Part shown: piece by piece, positions 46,861 through 59,545 of the stretch
Layout of the letters: every line of letters starts with the position of its first letter
How positions within the stretch are numbered: position 1 is the stretch's first letter
Assembly: GCF_024679095.1 (NCBI RefSeq)
Contig: NC_066520.1
Span: 9,915,908-9,979,907, forward strand
Reading direction: 5' to 3'
Source: Eriocheir sinensis
Taxonomy: Eukaryota > Arthropoda > Malacostraca > Decapoda > Varunidae
DNA length: 64,000 nt
Notes under the pieces: generated by a model
What the model was told of the DNA's origin: nothing
Seen by the model: the letters and a program-made list of their open reading frames with translations, nothing else
The model's database searches: none
Translations under genes and position numbers: made by a program

Positions 46861-47129
46861 GCAATGTCTGGTCGTCTGTTGAATAATGGTTTTAATCAGG
46901 GTACGGTAATTTGGATGAGATCAATAGGACAGCAAAGGTTACGCAGGTGAGGGGGTCAGGTGAAGGCCAAAGAGCAGGTCAACTGGTCCTATCTCCGCTC
47001 GTGTCCACTCACTCTGGAAAAAAAATAAAGAGGAAAAAATATTCTTTCTCTTCCCCTTGACGAGGTAAAGTTAAATAGCTTGATGGAAAAATGTGTCTGG
47101 AAGAAGAAAATGAAGATAATGATGAAGAG

Positions 47130-47700
47130 TAAGAAATAGCAGCACTAAAAGAATAATAATAGTAAGAAGAAAAAGAAACAGCAACACCAAAAGAAGACAA
47201 GAAGAGGAAGAAAAAGAAAAAGAAGAAGAAATAAGAAACAGTAACACCAAAAGAAGACAAGAAGAGGAAGAAGAAGAAGAAAAAGAAGAAGAAGAAGAAG
47301 AAATAAGAAACAGTAACACCAAAAGAAGACAAGAAGAGGAAGAAGAAGAAGAAAAAGAAAAAGAAGAAGAAATAAGAAACAGTAACACCAAAAGAAGACA
47401 AGAAGAAGAAGGATGAGAAATAATAACACCAAACGAAGACAGAAGAAGAAGAAGAAAAAGAAGAAAACGAAGAAGAAGGAGAAAAAGCAACACCGAACAA
47501 AGACAGAAGAAGAAGAAGAAGAAGAAGAAGAAGAAGAAGAAGAAGAAGAAGAAGAAAAAGCAACACCAAACGAAGACAGGAGAAGAAGAAGAAGAAGAAG
47601 AAGAAGGAAAAAAAGCAACACCAGAAGAAGAAGAAGAAGAAGAAGAAGAAACACCAATAATAGCTACAGCACCAGAAGAAGAAAATGAAGCAAACATGAG
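47130..47700. repeat. (GAA)n with embedded AACACCAAAAGAAGAC units
   Basis: Blocks of GAAGAAGAA are separated by repeated (C/G)TAACACCAAAAGAAGACAA, spaced mostly 45-70 bp. The plus strand is almost free of T. Confidence 0.8.
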
Positions 47701-47934
47701 CAATCAGAAAAAAAGATCATAAAGGAAAAGAAGAAAGAGAAAATGAATAAAAACAAGAGGAAGAAGATACACAATTTTATATTATTTAGCGAACATTTCT
47801 CACACCTACGTAAGGAAACAACTTTTTTTGAGAGTCCTGCTTGAAACGTGGAAGGAAATTGAAAGTTTTCGTGATAAAAAGAAAAAGAAAACGTCAAGAA
47901 ACTGCGCCCCGAGAATTTATGCAAAAACTTTTCA

Positions 47935-49860
47935 GACGTTCTCTTCTTTTTTGTTCTTTTCCTTCCTTTATTCCTTTTTTAGACTTCTTTTCCTTCTTTT
48001 CGTTCTCTTTTATTTTTCTCTTTTCCTTTTTTTCTTTTTCTTTTTTTCGTTCTCTTTTTTTCATCTCTTCCTTTTTTCGTTCCTTTCCTTCTTTTTTCCG
48101 TTCTTTTCCTTCGTTTTCGTTCTTCCTTTTATTCGTTCTCTTCCTCCTCCATTTTTTTTCGTTTTTCCTTTTCGTTCGTTTTTCTTTCTTTTCTTTGTTC
48201 TCTTCCTTCTTTTTTTCGTTCTCTCCCTTCTTTATTTCGTTCTCTGCCTTTTTTTCGTTGTCTTATTTTCCGTTCTCTTCTTTCTTTTTTCGTTCGTCCT
48301 TTTCGTTTCGTTCTTTTCCTTCTGTTTTTCGTTCTCCCTTATTTTTTTACTTTCTCTTCATTGTTTTTCGTTCTCTCTTCCTCCTTTCTTTTCTTTCTCC
48401 CTTCTTTTTTCTCTTTCCCCCTTCTTTTTTAGCTTTCTCCCTTCTTTTTTTCTTGCTTTCTCCCTTCCCTTTTCTCTCCTTTTTTTTTACTTTCTCCTTT
48501 ATTTTTTTACTTTCCCTTATTTTTTTCGCTTTCTTCCTCCTTATTTTAACTTTCTTCCTTCCTTTTTCGCTTTCGCCCGTCTTTTTTTTCGCTTTCTCCC
48601 TTCTTTTTTCGCTTTCTCCCTTCTTTTTTTTAACTTTCTTCCTTCCTTTTTCGCTTTCTCCCGTCTTTTTTTCGTTTTCTCCATTTTTTTAACTTTCTTC
48701 CTTCCTTTTTCGCTTTCTCCCGTCTTTTTTTCGTTTTCTCCCTTTTTTTAACTTTCTTCCTTCCTTTTTCGCTTTCTCCCGTCTTTTTTTCGTTTTCTCC
48801 CTTTTTTTTAACTTTCTTCCTTCCTTTTTCGCTTTCTCCCGTCTTTTTTTCGCTTTCTCCCTTTTTTCGCTTTCTCCCTTTTTTCGCTTTCTCCCTTCTC
48901 TTTTTGCTTTCTCCCTTTTTTCGCTTTCTCCCTTCTCTTTTCGCTTTCTCCCTTTTTTCGCCTTTCCCCTTCTTTTTCGCTTTCTCCCTTCCTTCTTTTC
49001 GCTTTCCCTCTTATTTTTCCCTTTCTATATTTTTTTGTTTTCTCCCTTTTCGCTTTCTCCCTTTTTCTCGCTTTCTCCCTTTTCCTCGCTTTCTCCCTTC
49101 TTTTCGTTTTCTCCCTTTTTTTCGCTTTCTTCCTTCTTTTTTCGCGTTCTCCCTTCTTTTCGCTTTCTCCCTTCCTTTTTTTTGCTTTCCCCTTTCTTTT
49201 TTCGCTTTCTCCCCTTTTTCGCTTTCTCCCTTCTTTTTTTCGCTTTCTCCCTTCTTTTTTTTTCGCTTTCTCCCTTCCTTTTTTTTCGCGTTCTCCCTTC
49301 TTTTTTTTAAGCTTTCTCCCTTCCATTTTTCGCTTTCTCCCTTCCTTTTTTTCGCGTTCTCCCTTCTTTTTTTAAGCTTTCGCCCTTTTCGCTTTCTCCC
49401 TTCCTTTTTTTTTCGCGTTCTCCCTTCTTTTTTTAAGCTTTCGCCCTTTTCGTTTTCTCCCTTCCTTTTTTTCTCGCTTTCTCCCTTCCTTTTTATCGCT
49501 TTCTCCCTTCTTTTTTTTCGCTTTCTTCCTTGTTTTTTTTCGCTTTCTCCCTTCCTTTTTTTCCTCTCCCCCCCTTTTGCTTTCTCCCTTATTTTTTTCG
49601 CTGGCTCCCTACTTTTTTTTCCGCTTTCTCCCTTCCCTTTTTCGCTTTCTCCCTTCCCCTTTTCTCTTTCTCCCTTTTTTTCGCGTTCTCCCTTCTTTTT
49701 ATTCGCTGCCTCCCTTTTTTTCTCGCTTTCTCCCTTTTTTTCGCTTTCTCCGCTTCTCTTTCCCTTTTTTTTTTCTTTCTCCCTTCTTTTTTCTCGCTTT
49801 CTCCCTTCTTTTTATCATTTTCTCCCATTTTTCCTTCTTTCATCCTTCTTTATTTCGTTC
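47935..49860. repeat. C/T-only minisatellite of CGCTTTCTCCC units
   Basis: Nearly 2 kb is pyrimidine apart from one G per unit (TTTTTTCGCTTTCTCCCTTC). Units are about 18-35 bp with variable T-run lengths, more than 50 of them. Long Phe/Ser/Leu frames are artefacts. It follows the purine array at 47130 closely, so purine and pyrimidine blocks lie back to back. Confidence 0.88.
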
Positions 49861-50068
49861 TCTTCTGTTCCTTTCGCTCTCACTCGCACATCATTCTCTT
49901 TTCAATCTTTCTTTTCGTTCCCTCTTCTTTCTTGTTTTCCTATCATTCTTCCTTCTTTGTTTTCGTCTCTTTTCTGAAATTCTCTTAAACAACAGTAATG
50001 GAAGGTAATTTAGTTAGTTTTGTCCTCTATTTTTAACTTTGGTCGCCGGTGAAAGGGGATGAGCTATT

Positions 50069-50174
<106 letters not shown>

Positions 50175-50418
50175 TTTCCTTTAATCTTGGACTATAATGG
50201 ATTTCCCTTGTCTCGTGTTTCAGCGCGGTTTGTTAATTCTCTCTTTTAAGGTTGTTGTTTCTTTATATTATGATTAGTAACTTTTGCGTTTTTATATATA
50301 TGATTCGTGTGAAGTCATTTGTTCTTCGTTTTTTTTTTATTATTTTTCTTTTATCTTGTTTATTTGTTTTAAGTTCTTAGGTTCGTTTTGATTCTGTAAA
50401 AAAAATTTCATCATGAGA

Positions 50419-50486
<68 letters not shown>

Positions 50487-50616
50487 CACTACTACTACAA
50501 CTACTGATAACAACAATACTAATACAGCAATGGTAGCAATTTTAGTACCAATAATAGTAGCAGAACAGCATCATCGACAGTAGTAGTAGTTAGTAGTAAT
50601 AGTAATAGCAGTAGTA

Positions 50617-50653
<37 letters not shown>

Positions 50654-50697
50654 AAGTAGTAGTAGTAGTAATAATAGTGATGGTTGAAGCAGTGCAC

Positions 50698-50738
<41 letters not shown>
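50419..50738. repeat. (ACT)n facing (AGT)n, then (CA)n
   Basis: (ACT)n 50419-50500 and the complementary, interrupted (AGT)n 50578-50670 make an inverted pair with an 80-bp loop. (CA)n follows at 50701-50738. Confidence 0.93.
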
Positions 50739-51128
50739 TAGGCACTCATAGGTAGGGCGTGGAGAGGAAAGGAGAGGAAGGGAGAGTGAGAGTGAGGGGG
50801 GGAGGCTAAGAGCAAACACCTGTCCTTCCCGGAAATAATAAAAAAAGATCTCGCAGGTAACCTTTTCCTTTTCATCATCATCATCATCAACATCAGCGTC
50901 TCTTCCTCTTCCTTCACCATCATCATCATCTTCATCTGCTTTCCTTCTCGTTTTTGTTTTTGTTATTCTTTTTTATTCTTGTTTTCATTATTTGTTTGTA
51001 CTTCTGTTTCTCCTTTCTTCTTCGTCTTCCTTCTTTCCTTCTTCCTTTCTTTTATCCACTCCTTCCTCTCTTCCCCTCTTCTCTTCTTTACAGCTTTCAT
51101 CACTTCCCTTTATTTTCCACTCCCCCTA

Positions 51129-51131
<3 letters not shown>

Positions 51132-51219
<88 letters not shown>

Positions 51220-51259
51220 TTCAGGCATGGAGGTGGGTTAGCCATTCTCCTTACCTGGC

Positions 51260-51331
<72 letters not shown>
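51132..51331. repeat. Two (GA)n arrays
   Basis: (GA)n 51132-51218 and 51262-51331 with a 43-bp spacer. Confidence 0.95.
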
Positions 51332-51332
<1 letters not shown>

Positions 51333-51489
51333 GCCCCCACCTCTCCTGCGTCTCCTGGTCATAAGGGCGACGCGGCCACACGACTCTTAGGGATCGTCGC
51401 CTTTAAGGGCTCTTTATTGACTCTTGGTTACACTCTACTGTCCCCTGTAACCTGTCCTGCCCTGCCATGCTCTGTCCTGCTCTGTCCTG

Positions 51490-51680
51490 TTCCCCTGTCT
51501 TAAATTGTCCTGCCCTGCCATGATCTGTCTTGTTCCTCTGTCTTAAATTGTCCTGCCCTGCCATGATCTGTCTTGCTCCTCTGTCTTAAATTGTCCTGCC
51601 CTGCCATGATCTGTCTTGTTCCTCTGTCTTAAATTGTCCTACCCTGCCTTGTCATGCTCTGTCCTGCTTTCCTGTCTTAA
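51490..51680. repeat. About 46-bp tandem repeat
   Basis: TAAATTGTCCTGCCCTGCCA recurs four to five times with TGATCTGTCTTG(T/C)TCCTCTG between. Confidence 0.8.
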
Positions 51681-51769
51681 ATTGTCCTACTCGTGTTCCT
51701 GTTTTTTTTTTTTTTCTGTCTTCATTCCCTCCATTTCTAATCTCTCCTCTGCTTCCGCTCTCTACCCTG

Positions 51770-52510
51770 CTACTGTTTCTGCTTTTACTCCTTCTCCTTT
51801 GTATCTGTCCTACCCTGCCATTCTCTGCCTGCTTAAAACTGTCTCTATTTCATCTATATCTTCTCCATTTCTCCTGCTTCTGCTTCTGCTCTCTCCCTTG
51901 CTTCGGTTTCTACTCTTTCCCCTCCCCCCCTTGTCTGTCCTACCCTGCCATACTCTGCCCGTGTCCCTGTTTTTACTGTCACTATTCCGTCTATTTCTAC
52001 TCCCTTTCCTCTGCTTCTGCTTCTCTATTCCCTTCTACTCTTCCTGCTTTTCCTCCTTCCTCCTTGTCTCTGTCCTACCCTGCCATACTCTACCCATGTC
52101 CCTGCTTTAACTGCTTTTATTCCGATTATTTCTTCTCCCCTTCCCCTGCTTCTGCTTCTGCTTTCGCTTTTCCCTGCTACTGTTTCTGCTTTTCCCCCTT
52201 CCTTCTTGTCTCTGCCCTACCCTGTCATACTCTGCTCGTGTCCCTAATTTTACTGTCTATTCTGTCTATTTCTTTTCCCCTTTTCCCTGCTTCTACTTCT
52301 CTCTCTCCCCTGCTGCTGTTTCTCCTCCTACCCTTTCCCCCCTTTGTCTCTGTCCTACCCTGCCATACTCTACCCATGTCCCTGCTTTAACTGCTTCTAT
52401 TCCGTCTTTCTTCTCCCCTTCCCTTCTGCTTCTGGTTTCTCTTTTCCTTGCTACTGTTTCTGCTTTTCCCCCTTCCTCCTTGTCTCTGCCCTACCCTTCT
52501 ATGTCGCTGA
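51770..52510. repeat. 130-142-bp pyrimidine-rich tandem array, six copies
   Basis: CTACCCTGCCATACTCT-type landmarks at 51811, 51941, 52076, 52218, 52356 and 52492 (spacings 130, 135, 142, 138, 136). Units include CTGCTTCTGCTTCT and TCCTCCTTGTCTCTGTC. Confidence 0.85.
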
Positions 52511-52740
52511 TCATGTCCTTTCCCCTTGTCCCTATCCTCCCCTACTGCTGGTCTTGTTCCGGTTTCTATACACCTGCTTGTGCCTGTCCTTCTGTTCCCT
52601 GCTCTCTCCCCTGCTGCTGATTCAAAGGGTGGTGGTGGTGGTGATGGTGGTGGTGGAGATATGGTGTTGGGATTACTCAGGTGCTTGTATTGGGTCTGGT
52701 GGTGGTGATGTTGTTTTGACGATGGTGGTGGAGATTGTGG

Positions 52741-52838
52741 TGTTGAGCTTACCTTACCTTACCTTACCTTACCTTACCTTACCTTACCCTACCCTACCCT
52801 ACCCTACCTTACCTTACCTTACTTACCTTACCTTACCT
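52741..52838. repeat. (TTACC)n / (TACCC)n pentanucleotide array
   Basis: About 18 pentamers, mainly TTACC with a central TACCC block. The arthropod telomere unit is TTAGG, which differs, so this is not telomeric. Confidence 0.85.
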
Positions 52839-53103
52839 AGTGTTGAATATGCGTGTTGTTGTGAGTGATGGTATAGATGACGATGCTAGTGGTGGTGGTG
52901 CTGATGGTGATGAATTTAATGGTGCCTTTTGGAAGTGATGGTGAAGGTTGGTTATGTGTGTTGTTGTGGTGAGCCTCTTATAGTGGTGGTGGTGGTGGTG
53001 GTGGTGGCGGGTTTGAATTGTTACGTTGATGGGGAAAGTTCTGGATATGGTCGTGAGTTTTGGTCAATATATAACTTTTTTTATTAATCCGTCTAACCTA
53101 TAT

Positions 53104-53105
<2 letters not shown>

Positions 53106-53160
<55 letters not shown>
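53106..53160. repeat. (GT)n
   Basis: About 27 GT units in GGT-rich surroundings. Confidence 0.95.
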
Positions 53161-53164
<4 letters not shown>

Positions 53165-53937
53165 CTATTACCTTTAACATTTGTGGTGGCGGTGTTAGAT
53201 AGCAGCGGTGGTGGTGATAGTGGTGGTGATAATTATATACTTTGTGCTGTCATGTCGAGATATTACTGAAGGAAGTGATATCAGTGGTGGAGGAGGAGGA
53301 GCTGATATTGGCAGATAACTTCCTATCTCCTCCTAGTGTGATTGTAGTTATTGTTGTTGTAATGGCGGAGGTGGTGGTGGTGGTGGTGGTGGCGGTATAC
53401 TTAATTGTTATGAAGCAAACTCGTGTGAAGACAATGCGTGTACAGCAATGTGGTGATGATGGTGGTGTTGAAAGTGGTGATGACTATCGTTGTGGAGGAG
53501 GAAGCTGTCACGGGAAGAGAATGTCTGTTAGTGGTGATTGTGGTGATGATGATGGTAACTTATGGTGATGGCGGTGGTGAAGGAAGCTCTCATGTGTAAA
53601 GTAACAGCAGTGGTGGTGGTGGTGGTGGTGATAGTGGTGATAGTAAGAGTAAAGGAAATTCCCACATAGATTAGACAATGCGTGTGTAGTAACAGTGGTG
53701 ATGAGGGTGGTGATGGTGGTGGTGAGGGAGGTGAAGCAGGAGAGAACAACACCAAGCTCTACTACATCTCCTCCACTTCCACCTCCCCTGCAATACCGTC
53801 ACCACTCCATCTCCACCGCGCAATTATTGAAGGGACGAGCGAGTCTTCAGAGGAGGAGGAGGAGGAGGAGGAGGAGGATAGTGTAAGGGAGAATTGAAAT
53901 GGCTTTGGGAGGAGAGCGCTGTGGGAATATACTGATG

Positions 53938-54168
53938 GTGGTGATGGTGATGGTGGTGATGGTGGTGGTGGTGGTGGTGATGGTGGTGGTGGTGATGGTG
54001 GTGATGGTGATGGTGGTGATGGTGGTGGTGGTGATGGTGGTGGTGGTGGTGATGGTGGTGGTGGTGGTGGTGGTGATGGTGATGGTGGTGATGGTGATGG
54101 TGGTGATGGTGGTGGTGGTGGTGATGGTGGTGGTGGTGGTGGTGATGGTGGTGGTGGTGGTGGTGGTC
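53938..54168. repeat. (GGTGAT/GGTGGT)n array
   Basis: About 230 bp of GGTGAT and GGTGGT units on the plus strand. It is the densest of many GGT/GAT blocks between 52620 and 53760 and at 7290-7530. Confidence 0.85.
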
Positions 54169-54189
54169 ACGTCAAGTGCTGCAAGGATT

Positions 54190-54830
54190 TTTTTTTTCTT
54201 TTTGCGTTTTTATTTTGATTTTATTTTTTTACGAATTAGTTTCTTTTCTTTTTACGGATTTTTCTTTCCCTTCTTTTTTTCTCAAACTTCCTTTTTTTTA
54301 TTTTTTACTTATTTCATTTCCTCCCTTGCTTGTTGCCTTTATTATCTTTCTTCTCTCCTCGTTTCTTTCTTTCCCCCCTTTTCTCTCTTTCTTTTATCCC
54401 AAACTTTTTTTTTTCATTTTCTATTTACTTTCTTTCCTTCATTCGTATTTGTTGTCTTACTCATATTTCTTTCCTTCTCAATTCTTTCTCTCCCCCTTTT
54501 TTTTCTCTTTCCCTTCTTTCCCCAAACTTCTTTCTCATTTTTCATTTACTTTCTTTCCTTTGTTGTGTGTTGCCTTGTTCCTCTTTCTCCTCCTCCCTTT
54601 ATTCTTCTTCCTCCTTCTTCTCCTCCTCCTCTTCCTCCTCCTCATTCTTTTATCTCTTTCCCTTCTTGCACAATATTCTTCCCATTCCTCGGCTTCATCC
54701 TTTGATCTCTTAATTTCATTGTCGTTGCCATTGTTCTGTTTGTCGATTTTGTCATTGTAGTTTCTCCTCTTCCTCCTCCTCCTCCTCCTCCTCCTCCTCC
54801 TCCTCCTCCTCCTCCTCCTCCTCCTACTCC
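54190..54830. repeat. T/C-rich block ending in (TCC)n
   Basis: TTTCTTTCC-type sequence with weak repeats (CAAACTTC/TTTACTTTCTTTCC near 54285, 54405, 54525; about 120 bp apart), then (TCC)n 54768-54830. Confidence 0.75.
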
Positions 54831-54972
54831 TTCTCTTCCTCCTCTTCCTCTTCCTCTTCCCCCATGAGTATACGTGTTTTTTCCACAACTCTTCCTAACT
54901 TCATCAAACCAAAATATATTAGTTGGTAACGGTGGTTCCAGACTGTGATAATGAACCCCGAGTGGCACTGGC

Positions 54973-54975
<3 letters not shown>

Positions 54976-55061
<86 letters not shown>

Positions 55062-55121
55062 GGTAACGGAATAGGAGGTAGTCGAGAATAGAACGGCTTT
55101 TAGAGAGAGGGGAAAACAAGT

Positions 55122-55171
<50 letters not shown>

Positions 55172-55330
55172 CAGGCAAATACGAATAAGAAGTAAAATAC
55201 AGAAAAAAAGACAACAGGCCCAATAAGACATCGGAAAAAAACATGAAAAAAAAAGAATAATGATTAAAGCGTGTAAAGCAAAAAAAAAAAAAAAATAAAT
55301 AAATAAAAAAATAAATAAATAAATAAAATA
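54976..55330. repeat. (GA)n, (GA)n and (AAAT)n
   Basis: (GA)n 54976-55060 and 55121-55170, A-rich sequence with (AAAT)n 55290-55330. Confidence 0.92.
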
Positions 55331-55499
55331 GGGTGTGAAGAGGAGGAAAAGGAAATAAAAAAAGGCGAGGTGAAGCAGAGGAGGATGTGGAAGGGATGGG
55401 AAAAAGCAGCCGAGTAGAGACGGTCAAACAGCAAAAAGAATTACAAAACAAAAGAGACGAAACAACAGGATGTGAGGCGGAGCAGAATCAGGATATGGC

Positions 55500-55788
55500 G
55501 CAGAGGAAAAAAAGAAGAAAGAAAGGAAAGAAGGGAGAAAGAGAGGAAGGAAGGATGGAAGAAAAATAAAGGAAGGATGGAAGAAAGAAAGAATGAATGA
55601 ATGAATGAAAGGAAGGATGGAAGAAAAATAAAGGAAGGATGGAAGAAAGAAAGAATGAATGAATGAAAGGAAGGAAGGATGGAAGAAAGAAAGAAAGAAT
55701 GAATGAAAGAAAGGATGGAAGGAAGGAAGAAAAAAAGAAAGAAAGAAAGAAAGAGAGTATTAAAGAAAGAAAGAAAGAAAAGATGGAA

Positions 55789-55821
<33 letters not shown>

Positions 55822-55910
55822 GATTGAAGACAGAAAGAAAGAAAGAAAAGATGGAAGGAAGAAAGAAAGAAAGAAAGAAAGAAAGGATGGAAGAAAGAAG
55901 GACAAACAAA
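55500..55910. repeat. (GAAA)n and GGATGGAAGAAAGAAAGAATG minisatellite
   Basis: Tandem GAAAGAAAG with recurring GGAAGGATGGAAG about every 30-70 bp. Pure A/G/T; no coding content. Confidence 0.8.
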
Positions 55911-56329
55911 CATGAGCGTGTAAACAATAATGGTACAAATAGTGTTAAAAAAAGGAAGAAAAAAAAAAACGTGAATGGTACAGGATCAGGAAAGAAAAAA
56001 ACACACAAACAGGAAAGAATGACACAAAGAAACGAACATAGGACAGTGAACAAATGGGGGTAAAAAAAAAAAAAAGTAAGGAAAATTAAGGAACAGGACG
56101 TGAATGAATGATGCAGGATCAGAATATATGCAAAAAAAAAAAAAAAAAAAAATAAACGAACAAGCCTAAAATGGTGTAGGAAGGAAAAAAAAATTGATGG
56201 AAGAAAAAAAAAAGAAGCGAGGCAGAGAACCAGGGTGAGAATAAGAGAGGGCGTGGCTCAGAATAGGCTGATCCGCTCACTCTCCCTCCCACCCCCCAAA
56301 AAAAGAAGTTACAGAAATCGGCGAGGAAA

Positions 56330-56820
56330 ATGTTGAACGGAGAACGGGAGGGTGTAAGGAGACGAAGAGAACAGAGCAAAACAGATAACAGGGAGAAAGA
56401 AACCGAGAGAAAAGGAGGAAGAAGAGAAGGATGAAAAACAGAGCAAAACAGATGACAGGGAGAAAGGAACCGAGAGAAAGGGAGGAAGAAGAGAAGGATG
56501 AAAAACGGAGCAAAACAGAAGAATATAATAAAAGAAGGGTAGGAAATAGGATAGGGTGTATACAGAGAACAAGGAGAAAGAAAACGAGAAAAAAAAGAGA
56601 AGATTGGGAAACGGCTAAACAGAAAAGACTATAGTAAAAGAAGGGTAGGATACAGAATAGGGTGTAGGCTATATAGAGAGCAAGGAGAAAGAAAACCAGA
56701 AAACAGAGCAAAGAAGGGTAGAATACAGAATCGGGTGTGTGTAGAGAACAGGGATAAAGAAAACAAAAGAAAAAAAGTCAGAATAGTGGAAACAGCAAAA
56801 CACAGAAGAGAATAGTAAGA
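56330..56820. repeat. 66-68-bp and about 106-bp purine-rich repeats
   Basis: AC(A/G)GAGCAAA recurs at 56371, 56439 and 56505 (68 and 66 bp). AGAAGGGTAG recurs at 56533, 56639 and 56712. Confidence 0.7.
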
Positions 56821-56939
56821 GATAGAAGGGGGAGGTAACAACAGGTTTTAACAGAATGAACAAACGGTACAAACAAGGGGTGTAGGGAAGAGGGGGAAGG
56901 AGGAAAACAGAAGAGAGATCACGGAGTGGATATGGAGAA

Positions 56940-57330
56940 CAGAACAGGTTGAAAGGAAACAGAGAAAGGGGGATACAGAACAGCGTGTAACAGAATGAAC
57001 AAACAAGGGGTGTGAGTAAGAGGGAATAGGGGAGAAGCATCAACAGAACAGAGAACAGAACAGACGGGAAGGAAACAGAAACAGAGAAGAGTATAGTAAG
57101 GGAAAAACGGGAAACAACAGCGTGTAACAGAATGAACATACAAGGGGTGTGAGGACGAGGGAATGGGAGGGAAGCATCAACAGAACAGAGAACAGAACAG
57201 ACGGGAAGGCAACAGAAACAGAGAAGAGTATTGTAAGGGAAAGGCGGGAAACAACGGCGTGTAACAGACTGAACAAACAGGAGGTGTGGAAAAGGATGAC
57301 AAGAAGAAAAGCAGAACAGAAAGCACGTTG
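56940..57330. repeat. 137-bp tandem repeat
   Basis: GCGTGTAACAGA at 56983, 57120 and 57257 gives an exact 137-bp period. Units contain AAGCATCAACAGAACAGAGA and GACGGGAAGG. Confidence 0.85.
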
Positions 57331-57359
57331 TAAAAAGTGAAGCAGAACAAGGAAGGAGA

Positions 57360-57905
57360 AGAGGATGTGAATGGTGCAAGATAAAAAGAAAATAGGAAGG
57401 AAAGATGAATTGAAAAGTGTGAAAAATGGGAGCGTAAAATGAGTGAGGAAGAAGAAACAGAATAGAGTGTAGAGAAGTGGAGGAACAAAGAACATTAGTA
57501 GAACAATATATAACACGATAAACAAGAGAGCAAAGCATGAAATAATATGGTGTGGAAAGTGGAATAGAACAGAACAGGGTGTATGACATGAGGTGGGGGT
57601 GGAATACATTTTAGGAACGGATGTGAAAGGTGCAAGATAAAAAAAAAAAAAAAAAAAAGAGAAGGAAGGAAAGATGATTTGAAAAGTGTGAAAAATGGGA
57701 GCATAAAATGAGTGAGGGAGGAGAGACGAGAGAGAACAAGAAGAAACAGAACATAGTGTAGAGAAGTGGAGTAACAAATAACATTAGTAGAACAATATAA
57801 CACGATAAACAAGAGAGCAAAGCATGAAATAATACAGAGTGGAAAGTGGAATAGAACAGAACAGGATGTATGACATGAGGTGGGGGTGGAATACAATTAT
57901 AGGAA
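57360..57905. repeat. 256-bp tandem duplication
   Basis: GATGTGAA(T/A)GGTGCAAGATAA at 57364 and 57620 begins two copies, each ending ACATGAGGTGGGGGTGGAATACA. Differences are few, so the duplication looks recent. Confidence 0.85.
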
Positions 57906-58439
57906 CAACATATGATAATTAACGAAGCAGGTTAGAGATGAGTGCGTGGAAATTGGAGGGCAGAACAGGATATGGAGACGGATAAGGAAGGTGACAGACA
58001 GAACAGGGTTGGGAAGAAGGATCCATAGCAGACAAAACAGTAAAGAGACGGGAGAACGAAAGCAGAACAAGGAGTGGAGAGAGCAGACGGAGGGGAAAGA
58101 TAGCAGAACAGTGTGATAAATAGGACGGCAAATAAAGCAAAGTAAAGAGACGTTGAGAAGGAAAGCAGAACAAGAAGTGAACATGGCGTGAAGAGGTGCA
58201 GAACATGGGAGAAAGCAGAACAGTGTGACGAAGAACGAGAGAGAACAGTGTGAAGATAAAGAGCAAAGAAGAAGAACATAACAGGGTGTGAGGAAGAGGT
58301 GCAGAACATGGAAAGATAAAGTTGATTGAAGAAGAAAAAAGTGTGGGAATAAGAATGAGAGAAAATAAAAGTGAAGATACGGAAGAAAGAACAAAAAGAA
58401 GAACATAACAGTGTAGAGAGTGAGGCAGAACAAGGGTGT

Positions 58440-58735
58440 AGAGGCAAGCAGAACAGTGTGGCAACTAGGACGGAAAACAGAACAGACTACAGAGGAGACG
58501 CATTAAAGTAGAACAAGAGCAGAACAAGGTGCGGAGAGGGAAGCATAACAAGCGTGTAGAGAAGAACAAGGGTGTAGAGACAAGCAGAACAGTGTGGCAA
58601 CTAGGACGGAAAACAGAACAGACTACAGAGGAGACGCATTAAAGTAGAACAAGAGCAGAACAAGGTGCGGAGAGGGAAGCATAACAAGCGTGTAGAGAAG
58701 AACAAAGGTGGCAGACAAGCGGAACAATGTAGTAA
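58440..58735. repeat. 136-bp tandem duplication
   Basis: AACAAGCGTGTAGAGAAGAA at about 58548 and 58684 marks the 136-bp period; flanking GGCAACTAGGACGGAAAAC is also doubled. Confidence 0.8.
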
Positions 58736-58744
58736 CGAGAATAC

Positions 58745-59045
58745 CAGACAGAACAGAAGATTAAGAACAAGAACAGAACAGGGTGGAAAGTGTGTCAGAA
58801 CAGAGTGTGTAGAAGGAAAACAGAGGTGACAGACAAGCGGAACAGTGTGGCAACGAGAATACCACATAGAACAGAAGATAAAGAACAAGAACAGAGCAGG
58901 GTGGAAAGTGTGTCAGAACAGAGTGTGGAGAAGGAAAACAAAGATGACAGACAGAAACAAAACAGTGTGACAACGAGACTAGCAAACCAAACAGAGTAGG
59001 GACAGAACAGTGATAACAGAACAAGAACAAGAGCAGAACAGGGTG
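58745..59045. repeat. 118-bp tandem repeat
   Basis: GTGGAAAGTGTGTCAGAACA at 58783 and 58901, with a third partial unit ending near 59060. The block is full of ACAGAACAG. Confidence 0.8.
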
Positions 59046-59170
59046 TGGGGGAGTGTGTCAGCAGGCAGGGTGTAGCAGGGGGCAGGGTGTACTACAGGTT
59101 GGGTGGTATTGATCAGGCTCCTTTAGGCCTACACCAGACCGGTTTCCGTGGCCAGGTTCTGTCGTCCACG

Positions 59171-59239
<69 letters not shown>

Positions 59240-59287
59240 TGCTTGCTTGCCTCCCTCCCTCCTTGCTTGCCTGACTTGTTTGTCGTC

Positions 59288-59344
<57 letters not shown>

Positions 59345-59545
59345 CGAGTTTCTTTTTTATTAGGGGACGATAAACATCATTGGCTCCTTCATTCAATCAT
59401 TCATTCATTTATCTTTGTTATTTATGTTATATTTGTTATTTATTATTATTGTTGTTTGAGTACTAATATATTTTCTCTTGTTCTTTACAGGTAAATCGAC
59501 TGAGTCATTCCCTTTGCGTGCGTGTGTCACTTCCGGGGCGAGGTA

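Noticed and set aside
47413..47688. Glu/Lys-rich coiled-coil-like protein
   Set aside because: It is a (GAA)n translation; the complementary frames are equally open.
52741..52838. Telomere-like repeat
   Set aside because: The unit is TTACC (GGTAA on the other strand), not the arthropod TTAGG, and the array is short and internal.
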